Positions 25,598 through 34,633 of a stretch of DNA of 64,000 nt are shown here, one piece after another (within the stretch, counting starts at the first letter, position 1; every line of letters starts with the position of its first letter). Under the pieces are notes generated by a model, which was not told the DNA's origin, made no database searches, and was given only the letters and a program-made list of their open reading frames with translations. The translations under genes were made by a program, and so were the position numbers. The stretch comes from Citrifermentans bremense (GTDB lineage Bacteria > Desulfobacterota > Desulfuromonadia > Geobacterales > Geobacteraceae): positions 1,962,001-2,026,000 of the forward strand of contig NZ_AP023213.1 in assembly GCF_014218275.1 (NCBI RefSeq), given 5' to 3'.

Positions 25598-26656
25598 TTA
25601 TACCGAGGCCTTGATGTCGGCTACCAGGTTCGCCACTTCTGAAATGTCGGTATCCCAGGAACACATGAACCTGGCGCCGCCGGATCCTATGAAGGTGTAG
25701 AAGTGCCAGCCGCGACCGCGCAGCGCCTCAAGCGCCTCGGGCGCCATCTCCAGGAAGACCGAGTTGGCCTGGCTCGGGAACATGACCCGCACCTGCGGTA
25801 TCTTCTTGATCTCGCTTTCCAATAGCCTCGCGCAGTTGTTGGCGTGCGCGGCGTTTTTAAGCCAGGCGCCGCTTTCCAGCATGCCGATCCAGGGCGCGGT
25901 GAGAAACCGCATCTTGGAGGCGAGCTGTCCCGCCTGCTTGCAGCGGTAGTCGAACTCGAAGGCAAGTTCCTTGTTGAAGAAGACCACCGCCTCCCCCACG
26001 GCAAAACCGTTCTTGGTCCCACCGAAGGTCAGGACGTCGACGCCGGCCTGCCAGCTGATCTCTTTCGGGGTGACGTTCAGTGCCGCTACTGCGTTCGAGA
26101 AACGAGCGCCGTCCATGTGCACCCGCAGCGAGTGCTTCCTGGCAAGTTCCCCGATCGCCTGCAGTTCGTTCACGCTGTAAAGCGTCCCCAGTTCCGTGGC
26201 CTGCGTGATGCTGAGCGCCCTGGGCTTCGGGTAGTGGATATCGCTGCGCTTGTGTATGGTGTGCTCCACCGCGTCGAGGTTTATCTTGCCATTTTCTCCT
26301 GGGACCAGGAGCACCTTGGTGCCATTGGAGAAGAACTCGGAGGCGCCGCACTCGTCGGTCTCTATGTGCGCCATCTCGTGGCAGACGATGGAGTGGTAGG
26401 ACTGGCACAAGGAGGCGAGGGCGAGAGAGTTGGCGGCGGTGCCGTTGAAGACGAAGAAGACCTCGCAGTCGGTCTCGAACAGTTCGCGGATCTTCTCGCA
26501 GGCCTCGGCAGTCCAGTAATCGTCGCCATAGGAGCTTGCCATGCCCCGGTTGGCCTCAGCCATGGCCGCCCAGGCTTCCTTGCAGATCCCCGCATAATTG
26601 TCGCTTGCGAAATGGTGCTTCAGCTCGCTGTATCCGCTTTCCTTTTTCTGGTTCAT
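25598..26656 (-). CDS. threonine aldolase / beta-eliminating lyase family protein
   Basis: This is a 352-residue PLP enzyme of fold type I. It has FNGTAANSLAL, the His stacking on PLP within CHEMAHIETDE, HMDGARFSNA (Asp binding the pyridine N), and the Schiff-base lysine in FGGTKNGFA. It probably cleaves L-threonine or allo-threonine to glycine and acetaldehyde, or a related beta-hydroxy amino acid. The start has GAGGGA upstream. Lies among amino-acid transport genes. Confidence 0.9.
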   Translation of the reverse strand: MNQKKESGYSELKHHFASDNYAGICKEAWAAMAEANRGMASSYGDDYWTAEACEKIRELFETDCEVFFVFNGTAANSLALASLCQSYHSIVCHEMAHIETDECGASEFFSNGTKVLLVPGENGKINLDAVEHTIHKRSDIHYPKPRALSITQATELGTLYSVNELQAIGELARKHSLRVHMDGARFSNAVAALNVTPKEISWQAGVDVLTFGGTKNGFAVGEAVVFFNKELAFEFDYRCKQAGQLASKMRFLTAPWIGMLESGAWLKNAAHANNCARLLESEIKKIPQVRVMFPSQANSVFLEMAPEALEALRGRGWHFYTFIGSGGARFMCSWDTDISEVANLVADIKASV

Positions 26657-26807
26657 CTATCCCTCGCCTGTCACTTTGTGTGCTCAAGTCGTGCTTCGAC
26701 CTGACGTTATCTCTATACAGGGATGAAAGCGATGGAAGCAGTTATCCCCTTCATCCCTTGCGCCAGTTTTCTATTACACGCTATGAATTATGTCAACGCG
26801 TAGCTGT

Positions 26808-27716
26808 CTACCCTTCCGCTGTAACGGCGGCTACTTCCTCTCCTTCTTTTCCCTCATCCGGCAGCAGCTCGGAGACGATCATCCCTGCGAGGATCAACGC
26901 TGCCCCTGTGACACCGAAGAAGCCGAGCCGCTCGCCTGCGGCGTAATAGGCGTAGGCTGCGGCGAATACCGGTTCGGTGCAGAAGATGAGGGCGGTGTGA
27001 GCGGGGCTGATGAACTTCTGCATGGTCGTCTGCACCAGGAAGGCGAAGATGGTGGCGATCAGCACGCAGACCACCAGGGTCCATAGAAGTTCCGGGTGCC
27101 AGACGAAAACCTCCTTGCCGCGCACCGTAGCAGTCGCCAGGCTCAGGAGCCCGACCACGGTGAGCTGCAGGGTGGTCAAAAGGTAGACGTCGCTTGTGGC
27201 CTGACGGGAAAAGTGGCTCGTGTATAGGAGGTGCAGCGCGACGCAGCCGCCGCAGACAGCGGCCAGGATGTCGCCGTAGTTGAAGCTCAGGCTGCCGTTG
27301 CCGCAGAGCAGGAAGAGCCCGGGAGCCGCGAGCCCCACGCCCCAGCGTATGCCGGGTCCTGCAGGAAGCCGGAAAAGGAGAGCGCCGAACAGAGGGACCA
27401 GGACGACGTTCAAGCCGGTCAGAAAACCGGTGTTGGACGCGCTCGTGTACTGCAGCGCCATGGTCTGGAATGCATAGGACGCAAAAAGAAGGACGCCGAG
27501 CACACAACCGTTGACGAGAAGCCGAGGGTTTAATCTACTAGCGCGGGCCAGAGCCAGGGGAAGCATGATGGCGGATGCAATTAAAAATCTTTGAGAAAGA
27601 AATACAAAGACATCAACCTGATTGACCGCATCTTTTACTATGGTAAAAGTTACACCCCAGAAGAACGTCGTTATCAGAAGCAGTATACCCGCCTGAATTT
27701 TTTTAACAGATCTCAA
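26808..27716 (-). CDS. DMT-superfamily (EamA) transporter
   Basis: This is a 302-residue protein with ten predicted membrane helices in two EamA repeats (FFWGVTFTIVKDAV in the first helix, FCTEPVFAAAYAYYAAGERL in the second half). Such proteins usually export amino acids or other metabolites. It is divergent from the amino-acid ABC binding-protein gene; the intervening 186 bases hold promoters for both. Confidence 0.88.
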   Translation of the reverse strand: MRSVKKIQAGILLLITTFFWGVTFTIVKDAVNQVDVFVFLSQRFLIASAIMLPLALARASRLNPRLLVNGCVLGVLLFASYAFQTMALQYTSASNTGFLTGLNVVLVPLFGALLFRLPAGPGIRWGVGLAAPGLFLLCGNGSLSFNYGDILAAVCGGCVALHLLYTSHFSRQATSDVYLLTTLQLTVVGLLSLATATVRGKEVFVWHPELLWTLVVCVLIATIFAFLVQTTMQKFISPAHTALIFCTEPVFAAAYAYYAAGERLGFFGVTGAALILAGMIVSELLPDEGKEGEEVAAVTAEG

Positions 27717-27812
27717 CGTTGTTTGACCTCATAAAACCTTGATTTCACTTAGTTGTGGTATGACAACTTAACATGAGCTTACTGGTCGTGCAACTGCTTA
27801 TTTATTAAGTGG

Positions 27813-27841
27813 TTGACAAGAGTCGATTTTATCTTTAAAAG
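27813..27841 (+). promoter_or_regulatory. candidate promoter of the amino-acid ABC operon
   Basis: TTGACA at 27813-27818, a 17-base spacer, then TAAAAG at 27836-27841 (four of six -10 matches). It lies about 60 bases upstream of the start at 27903, in an AT-rich divergent region. Confidence 0.5.
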
Positions 27842-27902
27842 TATGCGCGAAAATGTTAAAAGGTGTGTTCTGTTTAATATTAACTAGAACTAAGGAGGAA
27901 GT

Positions 27903-28646
27903 ATGAAAGCTATTCGTATCATGGCAGCCGTTGTGGCATTCGCAGGTCTTTTTGCCACCGCAGCCCTGGCCGCACCGAAAACCGTAACCGTCGCCACCGA
28001 CGCGACCTGGCCTCCGATGGAGTTCGTGGATGCCAACAAGAAAATCGTCGGCTTCGATATCGACTTCATGAACGCAGTCGCCAAGGAGGCCGGTTTCCAG
28101 GCCGCCTTCAAGAACACCGCCTGGGACGGCATCTTCGCGGGCATCGCCGCCGGCCAGTACGACGCCATCATCTCCTCGGTCACCATCACCGACGAGCGCA
28201 AGGCCAAGTTCGACTTCACCGTTCCCTACATCAGCATCGGACAGATCCTGGTGGTGCCCAAAGCTGAAAGGGGGACCAAGATCGGCGACCTGAAGGGCAA
28301 GAAGCTCGGCGCCCAGATCGGCACCACCGGCGCCATGGAGATAAAGAAGGTTGCCGGCGTTGAGCTTAAGACCTACGACGAAGTCGGCCTCGCTTTCGAG
28401 GACATGGCTGCCGGCCGCATCTCCGGCGTGGTTTGCGACCAGCCCACCGCCGTCACCTACGCACTGGACAAGAAGGAATACAGCAACAAGTTCAAGATCG
28501 TGGGCCAGCCCTTCACCAAAGAGGCTTACGGCATCGTGGTCAAGAAGGGTAACAAGGACCTGGTCGCCCTCTTGAACAAGGGGATCGCAGGCGTCCAGAA
28601 GAAAAAGATCGACCAGCAGCTCAAGAAGAAGTGGCACCTTAAGTAG
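27903..28646 (+). CDS. polar amino-acid ABC transporter, periplasmic binding protein
   Basis: This is a 247-residue family-3 solute-binding protein. A signal peptide (LFATAALA-AP) is followed by VTVATDATWPPMEFVD, the family signature GFDIDFMNAVAKEAGF, and the DERKAKFDFTVPY box. A basic or neutral amino acid such as glutamine, lysine or arginine is the likely ligand. AAGGAGG precedes the start. Separated from the permease gene by a strong terminator, which would give more binding protein than membrane components. Confidence 0.92.
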   Translation: MKAIRIMAAVVAFAGLFATAALAAPKTVTVATDATWPPMEFVDANKKIVGFDIDFMNAVAKEAGFQAAFKNTAWDGIFAGIAAGQYDAIISSVTITDERKAKFDFTVPYISIGQILVVPKAERGTKIGDLKGKKLGAQIGTTGAMEIKKVAGVELKTYDEVGLAFEDMAAGRISGVVCDQPTAVTYALDKKEYSNKFKIVGQPFTKEAYGIVVKKGNKDLVALLNKGIAGVQKKKIDQQLKKKWHLK

Positions 28647-28656
28647 GTGCTGAATT

Positions 28657-28722
28657 GGCTCCTGCAGGAGCGGCAAGCAAGGGCGCTGACACCGCCGAGG
28701 CCACCTGCAGGAGCCGTTTTTT
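28657..28722 (+). terminator. partial terminator between binding protein and permease genes
   Basis: A 12-bp perfect stem (GGCTCCTGCAGG at 28657-28668 with CCTGCAGGAGCC at 28704-28715) closes a 35-nt loop and is followed by GTTTTTT. Its position inside the operon suggests that only part of the transcripts continue into the permease gene. Confidence 0.8.
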
Positions 28723-28803
28723 GGCCAGAGAGCGTATACGTAAAAAGGTGAAAAATCAAAGCGAGCCGGCAGGTTAGGTCGGACAGGACGGTATGAATAA
28801 CTG

Positions 28804-29589
28804 ATGAGCATTGAAGCAAAGAAGCAGATCATCGACGTCGGGGACGGCGCAGCCATCCCCCGCAAAAGCGACCGCGGACTCTTCACCGCGTGGCGCATAG
28901 CCTTCTTCGGGGCCATCGGCACCCTGGTCTACCTGGTACAGACCAAACCCGACCCGTACCTCAACATTATCAAGTTCGTTCCCGACGGCATCCTGGTCAC
29001 CTTCCAGGTGACCCTCGGGGCGATACTCCTTGCCATCGTCTTCGGTCTCTTCACCGGCCTGGGGCGCATCTCCAAGAACCGGTTCTTCAACGGCGCAGCA
29101 TCGCTCTACGTCGAGATCATCCGCGGCATCCCGCTTCTGGTGCAGATCTTCTACATCTATTACGCCCTGGGGCGTTTCGTGCAGGTCCCCCCGATCCTTT
29201 CCGCCATAATCGCCATGGCTGTCTGCTACGGCGCCTACATGGGCGAGGTTGTGCGCGCGGGGATCGAGTCGATCCACAAGGGACAGAGGGAAGCGGCGCT
29301 GTCGCTCGGCATGAACGGGCGCCAGACCATGATCCACGTCATCCTGCCGCAGGCGGTGAAGGTGATCCTTCCCCCGGTAGGCAACGAGTTCATCGCCCTT
29401 TTGAAGGATTCCTCGCTGGTCTCCATCATCGCAGTTGCCGACCTATTGCGCCGCGGCCGCGAGTTCGCCTCGGAGTCTTTCACCTATTTCGAGACCTACA
29501 CGGTCATAGCGCTGATCTACCTGATCATCACCTTGTTCTTCTCGAAGGTCATCGGCGTCATGGAGGAGCGTGTCAGTGTCAACAAGTAA
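28804..29589 (+). CDS. polar amino-acid ABC transporter permease
   Basis: This is a 261-residue HisMQ-type permease: the first domain starts [20 protein letters not shown], and the EAA loop is [19 protein letters not shown] with [15 protein letters not shown]. About 5-6 helices. It has an unusually long cytoplasmic N-terminus of about 35 residues before the first helix. The end overlaps the ATPase gene by about 20 bases. Confidence 0.92.
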   Translation: MSIEAKKQIIDVGDGAAIPRKSDRGLFTAWRIAFFGAIGTLVYLVQTKPDPYLNIIKFVPDGILVTFQVTLGAILLAIVFGLFTGLGRISKNRFFNGAASLYVEIIRGIPLLVQIFYIYYALGRFVQVPPILSAIIAMAVCYGAYMGEVVRAGIESIHKGQREAALSLGMNGRQTMIHVILPQAVKVILPPVGNEFIALLKDSSLVSIIAVADLLRRGREFASESFTYFETYTVIALIYLIITLFFSKVIGVMEERVSVNK

Positions 29590-30322
29590 GCGCAGAAAGA
29601 TGGTAGAGGCGACCGAGATCGTGAAGATCTACGGCTCATTCCGGGCCCTGGACCGGGTTTCACTGGACATCTATGACGGCGAGAAGCTGGTCATCATCGG
29701 CCCCTCCGGTTCCGGCAAATCGACGCTCCTCAGATCCATCAACAGGCTCGAGGAGATCGACCGTGGCAAGATGATCGTCGACGGCATGGATATCATGGAC
29801 CCGAAGACCGACATCACCAAGGTGCGCGAGGAGGTGGGTATGGTTTTCCAGTCCTTCAACCTCTTCCCGCACAAGACCGTGCTGGAGAACCTCACCCTGG
29901 CGCAGATCGTGGTCCGGAAGCGCTCGAAGTTCGAGGCGGAAGAAAAGGCGATGATGCTCCTGGAGAAAGTGGGGCTGGTCGCCAAGGCAAAGGCCTACCC
30001 GGGGAACCTCTCCGGAGGGCAGCAGCAGCGCGTGGCCATCGCCCGCTCGCTCGCCATGGACCCGAAGATGCTCCTTTTCGACGAGCCCACCTCGGCACTC
30101 GACCCCGAGATGATCGGCGAGGTGCTGGACGTGATGAAGGATCTCGCCAAGGACGGCATGACCATGGCGGTGGTAACGCACGAGATGGGGTTTGCCCGCG
30201 AGGTGGCGGACCGGGTGATCTTCATGGACGCCGGAAGGATCGTGGAGGAGGGTACGCCGGAGCATTTCTTCACCGCGCCCTCCCATGAGCGCGCGAAGCT
30301 GTTCCTGAGCCAGATACTGTAA
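29570..30322 (+). CDS. polar amino-acid ABC transporter ATP-binding protein
   Basis: This is a 250-residue GlnQ/HisP-type ATPase: Walker [27 protein letters not shown], signature [15 protein letters not shown], Walker [27 protein letters not shown]. The start is uncertain: GTG at 29570 or 29576 fits GGAGG at 29562; ATG at 29600 would avoid the overlap with the permease. Works with the two preceding genes. Confidence 0.92.
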   Translation: MSVSTSKRRKMVEATEIVKIYGSFRALDRVSLDIYDGEKLVIIGPSGSGKSTLLRSINRLEEIDRGKMIVDGMDIMDPKTDITKVREEVGMVFQSFNLFPHKTVLENLTLAQIVVRKRSKFEAEEKAMMLLEKVGLVAKAKAYPGNLSGGQQQRVAIARSLAMDPKMLLFDEPTSALDPEMIGEVLDVMKDLAKDGMTMAVVTHEMGFAREVADRVIFMDAGRIVEEGTPEHFFTAPSHERAKLFLSQIL

Positions 30323-30486
30323 CTGCTGCCGTGGCGCCTTGTGGGTGTGCCACGTTGAGCACCAAATCGGCTTTTGCATCGTTTTTATCTTCAGTTGGAA
30401 AGGTGGTGGTCGCTTTCCCCGGCGTTATCAGTGTTCAGTTGTACCAGCAGGACCTGCAATAAAATAACCAAACCGAGGAGGATGTA

Positions 30487-31770
30487 ATGAAGAAGAAGAA
30501 CAAAAAGCTTTTGGTAGCAGCAATCGCAACAGCGCTGTCCGCAGCGTCCGCAGTACCCGCCCTGGCACTGGAAAACCAGTTCAACGGCGCCTTCACCGCT
30601 TTCTACGACATGTCCAACTTCAGCGGCAGCGGCGTTACCCAGAAGGACGCACCGAGCGAAAACTACTTCGTGCAGCGCGTGCGCCTGGGCTACACCGCCA
30701 AGGCTGACGACCATGTGAAACTGGTCACCAAGTTCGAATTCGACTACAACTACTGGGGCAACAGCTCCTATACCTCGGGACCGGGCACCGGCGGCGCTAT
30801 CGGTGCTGACTCCGTGAACATGGAGACCAAGCACCTCTACCTCGACCTGGCCTACCCGCAGCTCAACACCAAGATCGGTATGATGCCCTACAACGACTCC
30901 TTCAAGGGCATGGTATTCGACACCGACGTCGCCGGTATCCTCCTCTCCCACGACTACGCCAATGCCAGCGTCTCCGCAGGCTTCTTCCGCCTGATGGATT
31001 CCAACAACGTCGGCCCGCAGGATACCACCCGCCTGGGCAGAAACACCAACGACATGTTCACCCTCGACGGCAAGTACAGCGTATCCAAGGACCTGACCGT
31101 CGGCGCTGCTTACTACTACATCAGTGACGACAGCAACGACTTCACCTCCACCATCCAGAGCGCGAAGGTCCATAACCTCGGCATCAACGCTGCCGGCAAC
31201 GTCGGCCCGGTTGCCCTGAACGGCTTCTTCCTGAAGCAGTTCGGCGACCTCTCCAAGGACACCGACGCCAAAGGCTACACCTTCAACGTCGGCGCCAAGA
31301 TGCCCCTGGCCGGCGGCACCCTGCGCTCCGAGTTCCTCTACGTAAGCGGCGGCAGCGATCAGTTCTACATCGCTCACAGCAAGCCCGGCTGGACCGAGGG
31401 CGGCCAGTTCTACGACGCCGAGATGACCATGCTGAACCGCGACAAGTACCAGACCACCATCGACAACGCCATCATGTATGACGTCGCCAACAACGGTCAG
31501 GGTGTCATCGAGGGTACCGTAGGCTACGACTACACCTTCAACGACAAGGTCTCCGCAAGCGCCAACGCAGGCTTTGCCGCAGTTGCCAAGAACACCTCCG
31601 GCGCAGGGAGCAGCGACTACCTCGGCACCGAGGTCAACGCAGAAGCTTACTACAAGCTGACCGCCAACGTGACTCTCGGTGCACGCGCGGGCTACCTCTT
31701 CCTTGGCGACTATTTCACCAACGAAGACAACCCGTACGACGTGAAGCTCATTGCCAAGTACAACTTCTAA
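30487..31770 (+). CDS. outer-membrane porin-like beta-barrel protein
   Basis: This is a 427-residue protein. A lysine-rich signal peptide (AASAVPALA-LE) is followed by amphipathic beta strands throughout, with aromatic and glycine spacing (FNGAFTAFYDMSNF, VRLGYTAKADDHVKLVTKFE) and C-terminal YNF, the usual terminal-Phe signal for barrel insertion. GGAGGAT precedes the start. It lies between amino-acid ABC genes, so it may let the substrate through the outer membrane; this is inferred from position. Confidence 0.88.
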   Translation: MKKKNKKLLVAAIATALSAASAVPALALENQFNGAFTAFYDMSNFSGSGVTQKDAPSENYFVQRVRLGYTAKADDHVKLVTKFEFDYNYWGNSSYTSGPGTGGAIGADSVNMETKHLYLDLAYPQLNTKIGMMPYNDSFKGMVFDTDVAGILLSHDYANASVSAGFFRLMDSNNVGPQDTTRLGRNTNDMFTLDGKYSVSKDLTVGAAYYYISDDSNDFTSTIQSAKVHNLGINAAGNVGPVALNGFFLKQFGDLSKDTDAKGYTFNVGAKMPLAGGTLRSEFLYVSGGSDQFYIAHSKPGWTEGGQFYDAEMTMLNRDKYQTTIDNAIMYDVANNGQGVIEGTVGYDYTFNDKVSASANAGFAAVAKNTSGAGSSDYLGTEVNAEAYYKLTANVTLGARAGYLFLGDYFTNEDNPYDVKLIAKYNF

Positions 31771-31780
31771 TCTCCAAACG

Positions 31781-31813
31781 ATCTTCCCCGGTACTGTCTG
31801 TACCGGGGAAGAT
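31781..31813. terminator. 14-bp hairpin after the porin gene
   Basis: ATCTTCCCCGGTAC (31781-31794) pairs perfectly with 31800-31813 around a 5-nt loop. No T run follows, so it may act as an RNA-stabilising 3' end or as a weak terminator. Confidence 0.6.
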
Positions 31814-31833
31814 AAATTACGTTGGTGGCTGTC

Positions 31834-31861
31834 TTGACATTAAATGTCTGACAATTAAAAT
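31834..31861 (+). promoter_or_regulatory. promoter with palindrome, branched-chain binding-protein gene
   Basis: TTGACA at 31834-31839, a 16-base spacer, TAAAAT at 31856-31861. The palindrome GACATTAAATGTC (31836-31848) overlaps the -35 box and could be a repressor operator. Confidence 0.6.
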
Positions 31862-31921
31862 CTGCTGACGTGGTGATTCTTGACTTTACAATGTGACCAA
31901 CATCCTAAGGAGGTAGTCTGC

Positions 31922-33112
31922 ATGAGCTTTAAGAAGATCAGTGCATTGCTCTTGGTAGCGATGCTCGCAACCGGCGCTTTCGGCTGCAAGAAGAAGGAAG
32001 AGGCCCCGGCCCCGGGTGAGGCTGCCAAACCGGCCGGCAACACCGTCAAGATCGGCTTCCTCGGCGCTCTTACCGGCGACGTGGCGATGTTCGGCAAGCC
32101 GACTCTCGAAGGCATGAAGATGGCCGCTGCTGAAATCAACGCAGCCGGCGGCATTCTCGGCAAGCAGATCGAGATCGTCGAGGCCGACAACCGCGGCGAC
32201 AAGCAGGAAGGCGCCTCGGTGACCCAGAAGTTCATCTCCCGTGACAGCGTGACCGCCATCGTCGGCGACCCGACCACCGGCATCACCAAGGTCGCAGCTC
32301 CCATCGCGCAGAAGGCAGGCGTGGTGCTCCTCTCCGCAGGCGCCACCGGCCCGGGCGTTGTCGAAGTGGGCGATTACATCTTCCGCGACACCCTGCTTGA
32401 CTCCATCGCAATTCCCGCCGTCATCCAGTACTTCGCGAAGGACCTCGGCTTCAAGAAGGTGGCGATCATTACCTCCGACAACAACGACTACTCGGTAGGC
32501 CTTTCCCAGACCTTCCGCGACGCGGCCGCCAAAGTTCCTTCCATCAAGATCGTAGCCGACGAGAAGGTGAAGGACGGCGACAAGGACTTCTCCGCACAGA
32601 TCACCAACATCAAGGGACAGAAGCCGGACGTAATCCTCTTCTCCGGTTACTACACCGAGGGCGCTCTCATCATGAAAGAGGCGCGCAAGCAGGGGCTCAA
32701 GGCTCCGATGTTCGGCGGCGACGGACTCTTCTCGCCCAAATTCATCGAGCTGGGCGGCCCCGCCGTCGAGGGCTCCATGTCCGCTCTGGGCTTCTCCACC
32801 GAGCAGGCAACTCCTGCGACCGCGAAATTCATCGAGGCGTTCAAGGCCAAGCACAACGGCGAACTCCCGGGTCTCTTCGACGCCCAGGGCTATGACGCAG
32901 TGATGCTCTTGGTCGACTCCATGAAGCGCGCCAACAGCGTAGATCCCAAGGTCTTCAAGGACGCCCTTGCCAAGACCAAAGGGTTCGAAGGCGTTTCCGG
33001 CACCATCAGCATGCAGGCCAACCGCGAGCCGATCAAGAGCCCGCTCTCCCTTCTCTACGTGAAGGACGGCAAGTTCGTGCTCAAGGCAAAAGTCCCCGTC
33101 AAGATGGACTAA
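31922..33112 (+). CDS. branched-chain amino-acid ABC transporter binding lipoprotein (LivK-like)
   Basis: This is a 396-residue type I periplasmic binding protein with a lipoprotein signal (ATGAFGC-KK). The mature part has the Leu/Ile/Val-family start VKIGFLGALTGDVAMFGKP and the VTAIVGDPTTGITKVAAPIAQKAGVV segment. AAGGAGG lies 8 bases before the ATG at 31922; the longer in-frame start lacks support. No permease or ATPase gene adjoins it; livHMGF lies 13 kb downstream. Own promoter and terminator make it monocistronic. Confidence 0.92.
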   Translation: MSFKKISALLLVAMLATGAFGCKKKEEAPAPGEAAKPAGNTVKIGFLGALTGDVAMFGKPTLEGMKMAAAEINAAGGILGKQIEIVEADNRGDKQEGASVTQKFISRDSVTAIVGDPTTGITKVAAPIAQKAGVVLLSAGATGPGVVEVGDYIFRDTLLDSIAIPAVIQYFAKDLGFKKVAIITSDNNDYSVGLSQTFRDAAAKVPSIKIVADEKVKDGDKDFSAQITNIKGQKPDVILFSGYYTEGALIMKEARKQGLKAPMFGGDGLFSPKFIELGGPAVEGSMSALGFSTEQATPATAKFIEAFKAKHNGELPGLFDAQGYDAVMLLVDSMKRANSVDPKVFKDALAKTKGFEGVSGTISMQANREPIKSPLSLLYVKDGKFVLKAKVPVKMD

Positions 33113-33134
33113 AGCCTGAATCCCGCAGTATCAG

Positions 33135-33163
33135 CGGCCCCTGTTTAGGCAGGGGCCGTTTTT
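33135..33163 (+). terminator. intrinsic terminator of the binding-protein gene
   Basis: CGGCCCCTG (33135-33143) pairs with CAGGGGCCG (33150-33158) around a 6-nt loop, followed by TTTTT. Confidence 0.9.
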
Positions 33164-33248
33164 ATTTGTGTGGCAGGCCTGACAGGACTGACAGGTCGAT
33201 GTTCGCCCGGTCTGTCTCACATTTTCACAGTTGCCAGTTGTTTCCCCC

Positions 33249-33277
33249 TTGACAAGAGCAAGGGGAAAAACTATATT
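33249..33277 (+). promoter_or_regulatory. strong promoter of the riboswitch-htpX transcript
   Basis: TTGACA at 33249-33254 and TATATT at 33272-33277 with a 17-base spacer. Transcription would start near 33284, directly in front of the riboswitch core. Confidence 0.8.
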
Positions 33278-33282
33278 ACAAC

Positions 33283-33426
33283 TCGTTAAAGGGGAGTAGT
33301 TATCGGCCGGAGAAATGGCCGACCCGGTTTCCGTCAATACGGTCTTTGGACCCGGAGCCGGGGCAGATATCCTGTCAACAAGACCTTTATCCATGCAAAC
33401 GTCGTGGGTAGAGGTCTTTTTATTTA
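33283..33426 (+). ncRNA. yybP-ykoY (Mn2+) riboswitch candidate with terminator switch
   Basis: The leader carries the family's hallmark loop TTAAAGGGGAGTAG (GGGGAGTAG at 33291-33299) and the downstream conserved GTCAACAAGACCTTT (about 33374-33388), separated by paired segments. AAGACCT (33380-33386) can instead pair with AGGTCTT (33412-33418), followed by TTTATTT, forming a terminator; ligand binding would hold AAGACC in the aptamer and allow read-through. Known members of this class sense Mn2+ and often control TerC/YkoY exporters; a TerC-family gene lies two genes down. Assignment is by motif only. Confidence 0.75.
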
Positions 33427-33486
33427 CCCACGGTGACAAAAAGAGGTCCAGAAACGGACTTAACTACAATCGTCGAGGTAAATACT

Positions 33487-34344
33487 ATGCAAAGACTAAA
33501 GACAACCTTCCTACTGGCTCTTCTCACCGTTCTCATGGTTACCATGGGAAGCGCCCTGGGCGGCAGGACCGGCATGGTGACCGCCTTTGTCATGGCGCTC
33601 GGCATGAACTTCTTCTCCTACTGGTTCTCCGACAAGATCGTCCTCAAGATGTACGGCGCCCAGGAGATCGGAGAGCAGGACCACCCCATGTTCTACAACA
33701 TGGTGCGCCACCTGGCCTCCCGCGCCGGGCTCCCGATGCCCAAGGTCTACATCATCCCCTCCGACAGCCCCAACGCCTTCGCCACGGGGCGAAACCCTGA
33801 GCACGCCGCGGTCGCGGCCACGGAAGGGATCCTGCGCATCCTCTCTCCCGAGGAGCTTGAAGGGGTGATGGCGCACGAGCTCGCGCACGTCCAAAACCGC
33901 GACATCCTGGTCGGCACCATCGCGGCCACCTTCGCCGGCGCCATCTCCATGATCGGCAACATGCTCCAGTGGGGCGCCATGTTCGGGGCAGGGCGGGGCG
34001 ACGACGAAGAGGGGGGCGGCATCGGCGGACTCGTCGGTTCGCTCGCCATGGCCATCATCGCTCCCATCGCAGCCATGCTGATCCAGATGGCGGTCTCCCG
34101 CTCCCGCGAATACCTGGCGGATGCCTCCGGGGCCGAGATCTGCGGGCGCCCCTTGGCGCTCGCCTCGGCGCTCAGGAAGCTCCACATGGCGTCGCAGGCG
34201 CTTCCGATGCAGGAGGCGCGGCCGGCAACAGCCCACATGTTCATCGTGAACCCGCTGACCGGCGGCGGCATCGCCTCGCTCTTTTCGACTCATCCCCCCA
34301 TGGAGGAGCGGATCGCGCGGCTGGAGCAGATGGCGAGGTACTAA
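33487..34344 (+). CDS. htpX: HtpX-type membrane zinc metalloprotease
   Basis: This is a 285-residue M48B protease with two N-terminal and two central membrane helices. The zinc site HELAH (H130) is followed by the third ligand within [12 protein letters not shown]. HtpX degrades damaged inner-membrane proteins. The ATG at 33487 has GAGGT upstream; the in-frame ATG at 33433 lies close after the predicted terminator and is less likely. First gene under the Mn2+ riboswitch candidate, which is an unusual partner for that control. Confidence 0.92.
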   Translation: MQRLKTTFLLALLTVLMVTMGSALGGRTGMVTAFVMALGMNFFSYWFSDKIVLKMYGAQEIGEQDHPMFYNMVRHLASRAGLPMPKVYIIPSDSPNAFATGRNPEHAAVAATEGILRILSPEELEGVMAHELAHVQNRDILVGTIAATFAGAISMIGNMLQWGAMFGAGRGDDEEGGGIGGLVGSLAMAIIAPIAAMLIQMAVSRSREYLADASGAEICGRPLALASALRKLHMASQALPMQEARPATAHMFIVNPLTGGGIASLFSTHPPMEERIARLEQMARY

Positions 34345-34633
34345 TTTCATTCCGCTGCTAACCCCCCCTCCCAACCTCCCCCCGCTGGGGGGAGGGGACG
34401 GAAGGCTCCCCACCCCCCGCTCCTTGGCGAAAGACGAAAGGCTCCCTAAAACCCTCTCTTGGTGGGCGACGGAAGGCTCCCGAAGCCCCCTCTTTTTAGG
34501 AGGGACGGACGGCTTGTCCCTCCCCTGGAGGTGGAGGGTCAGGGAGGGGGGATTCACCTTGTCTGGGGAGAAGACGCGACGTCAGGCTCTGTTGGAACAG
34601 GGCCATCTACTTAATTTTCAGGAGAACCGCTAA
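34345..34633. other. spacer with C/G-rich palindromic repeats between htpX and terC-like gene
   Basis: The spacer contains CCTCCCCCC-GCTG-GGGGGAGG-type palindromes (about 34376-34398) and three imperfect copies of a GACGGAAGGCTCCC motif between 34398 and 34480. Similar elements occur at 60530. No gene seen; AGGAG at the right end serves the next gene. Confidence 0.55.
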
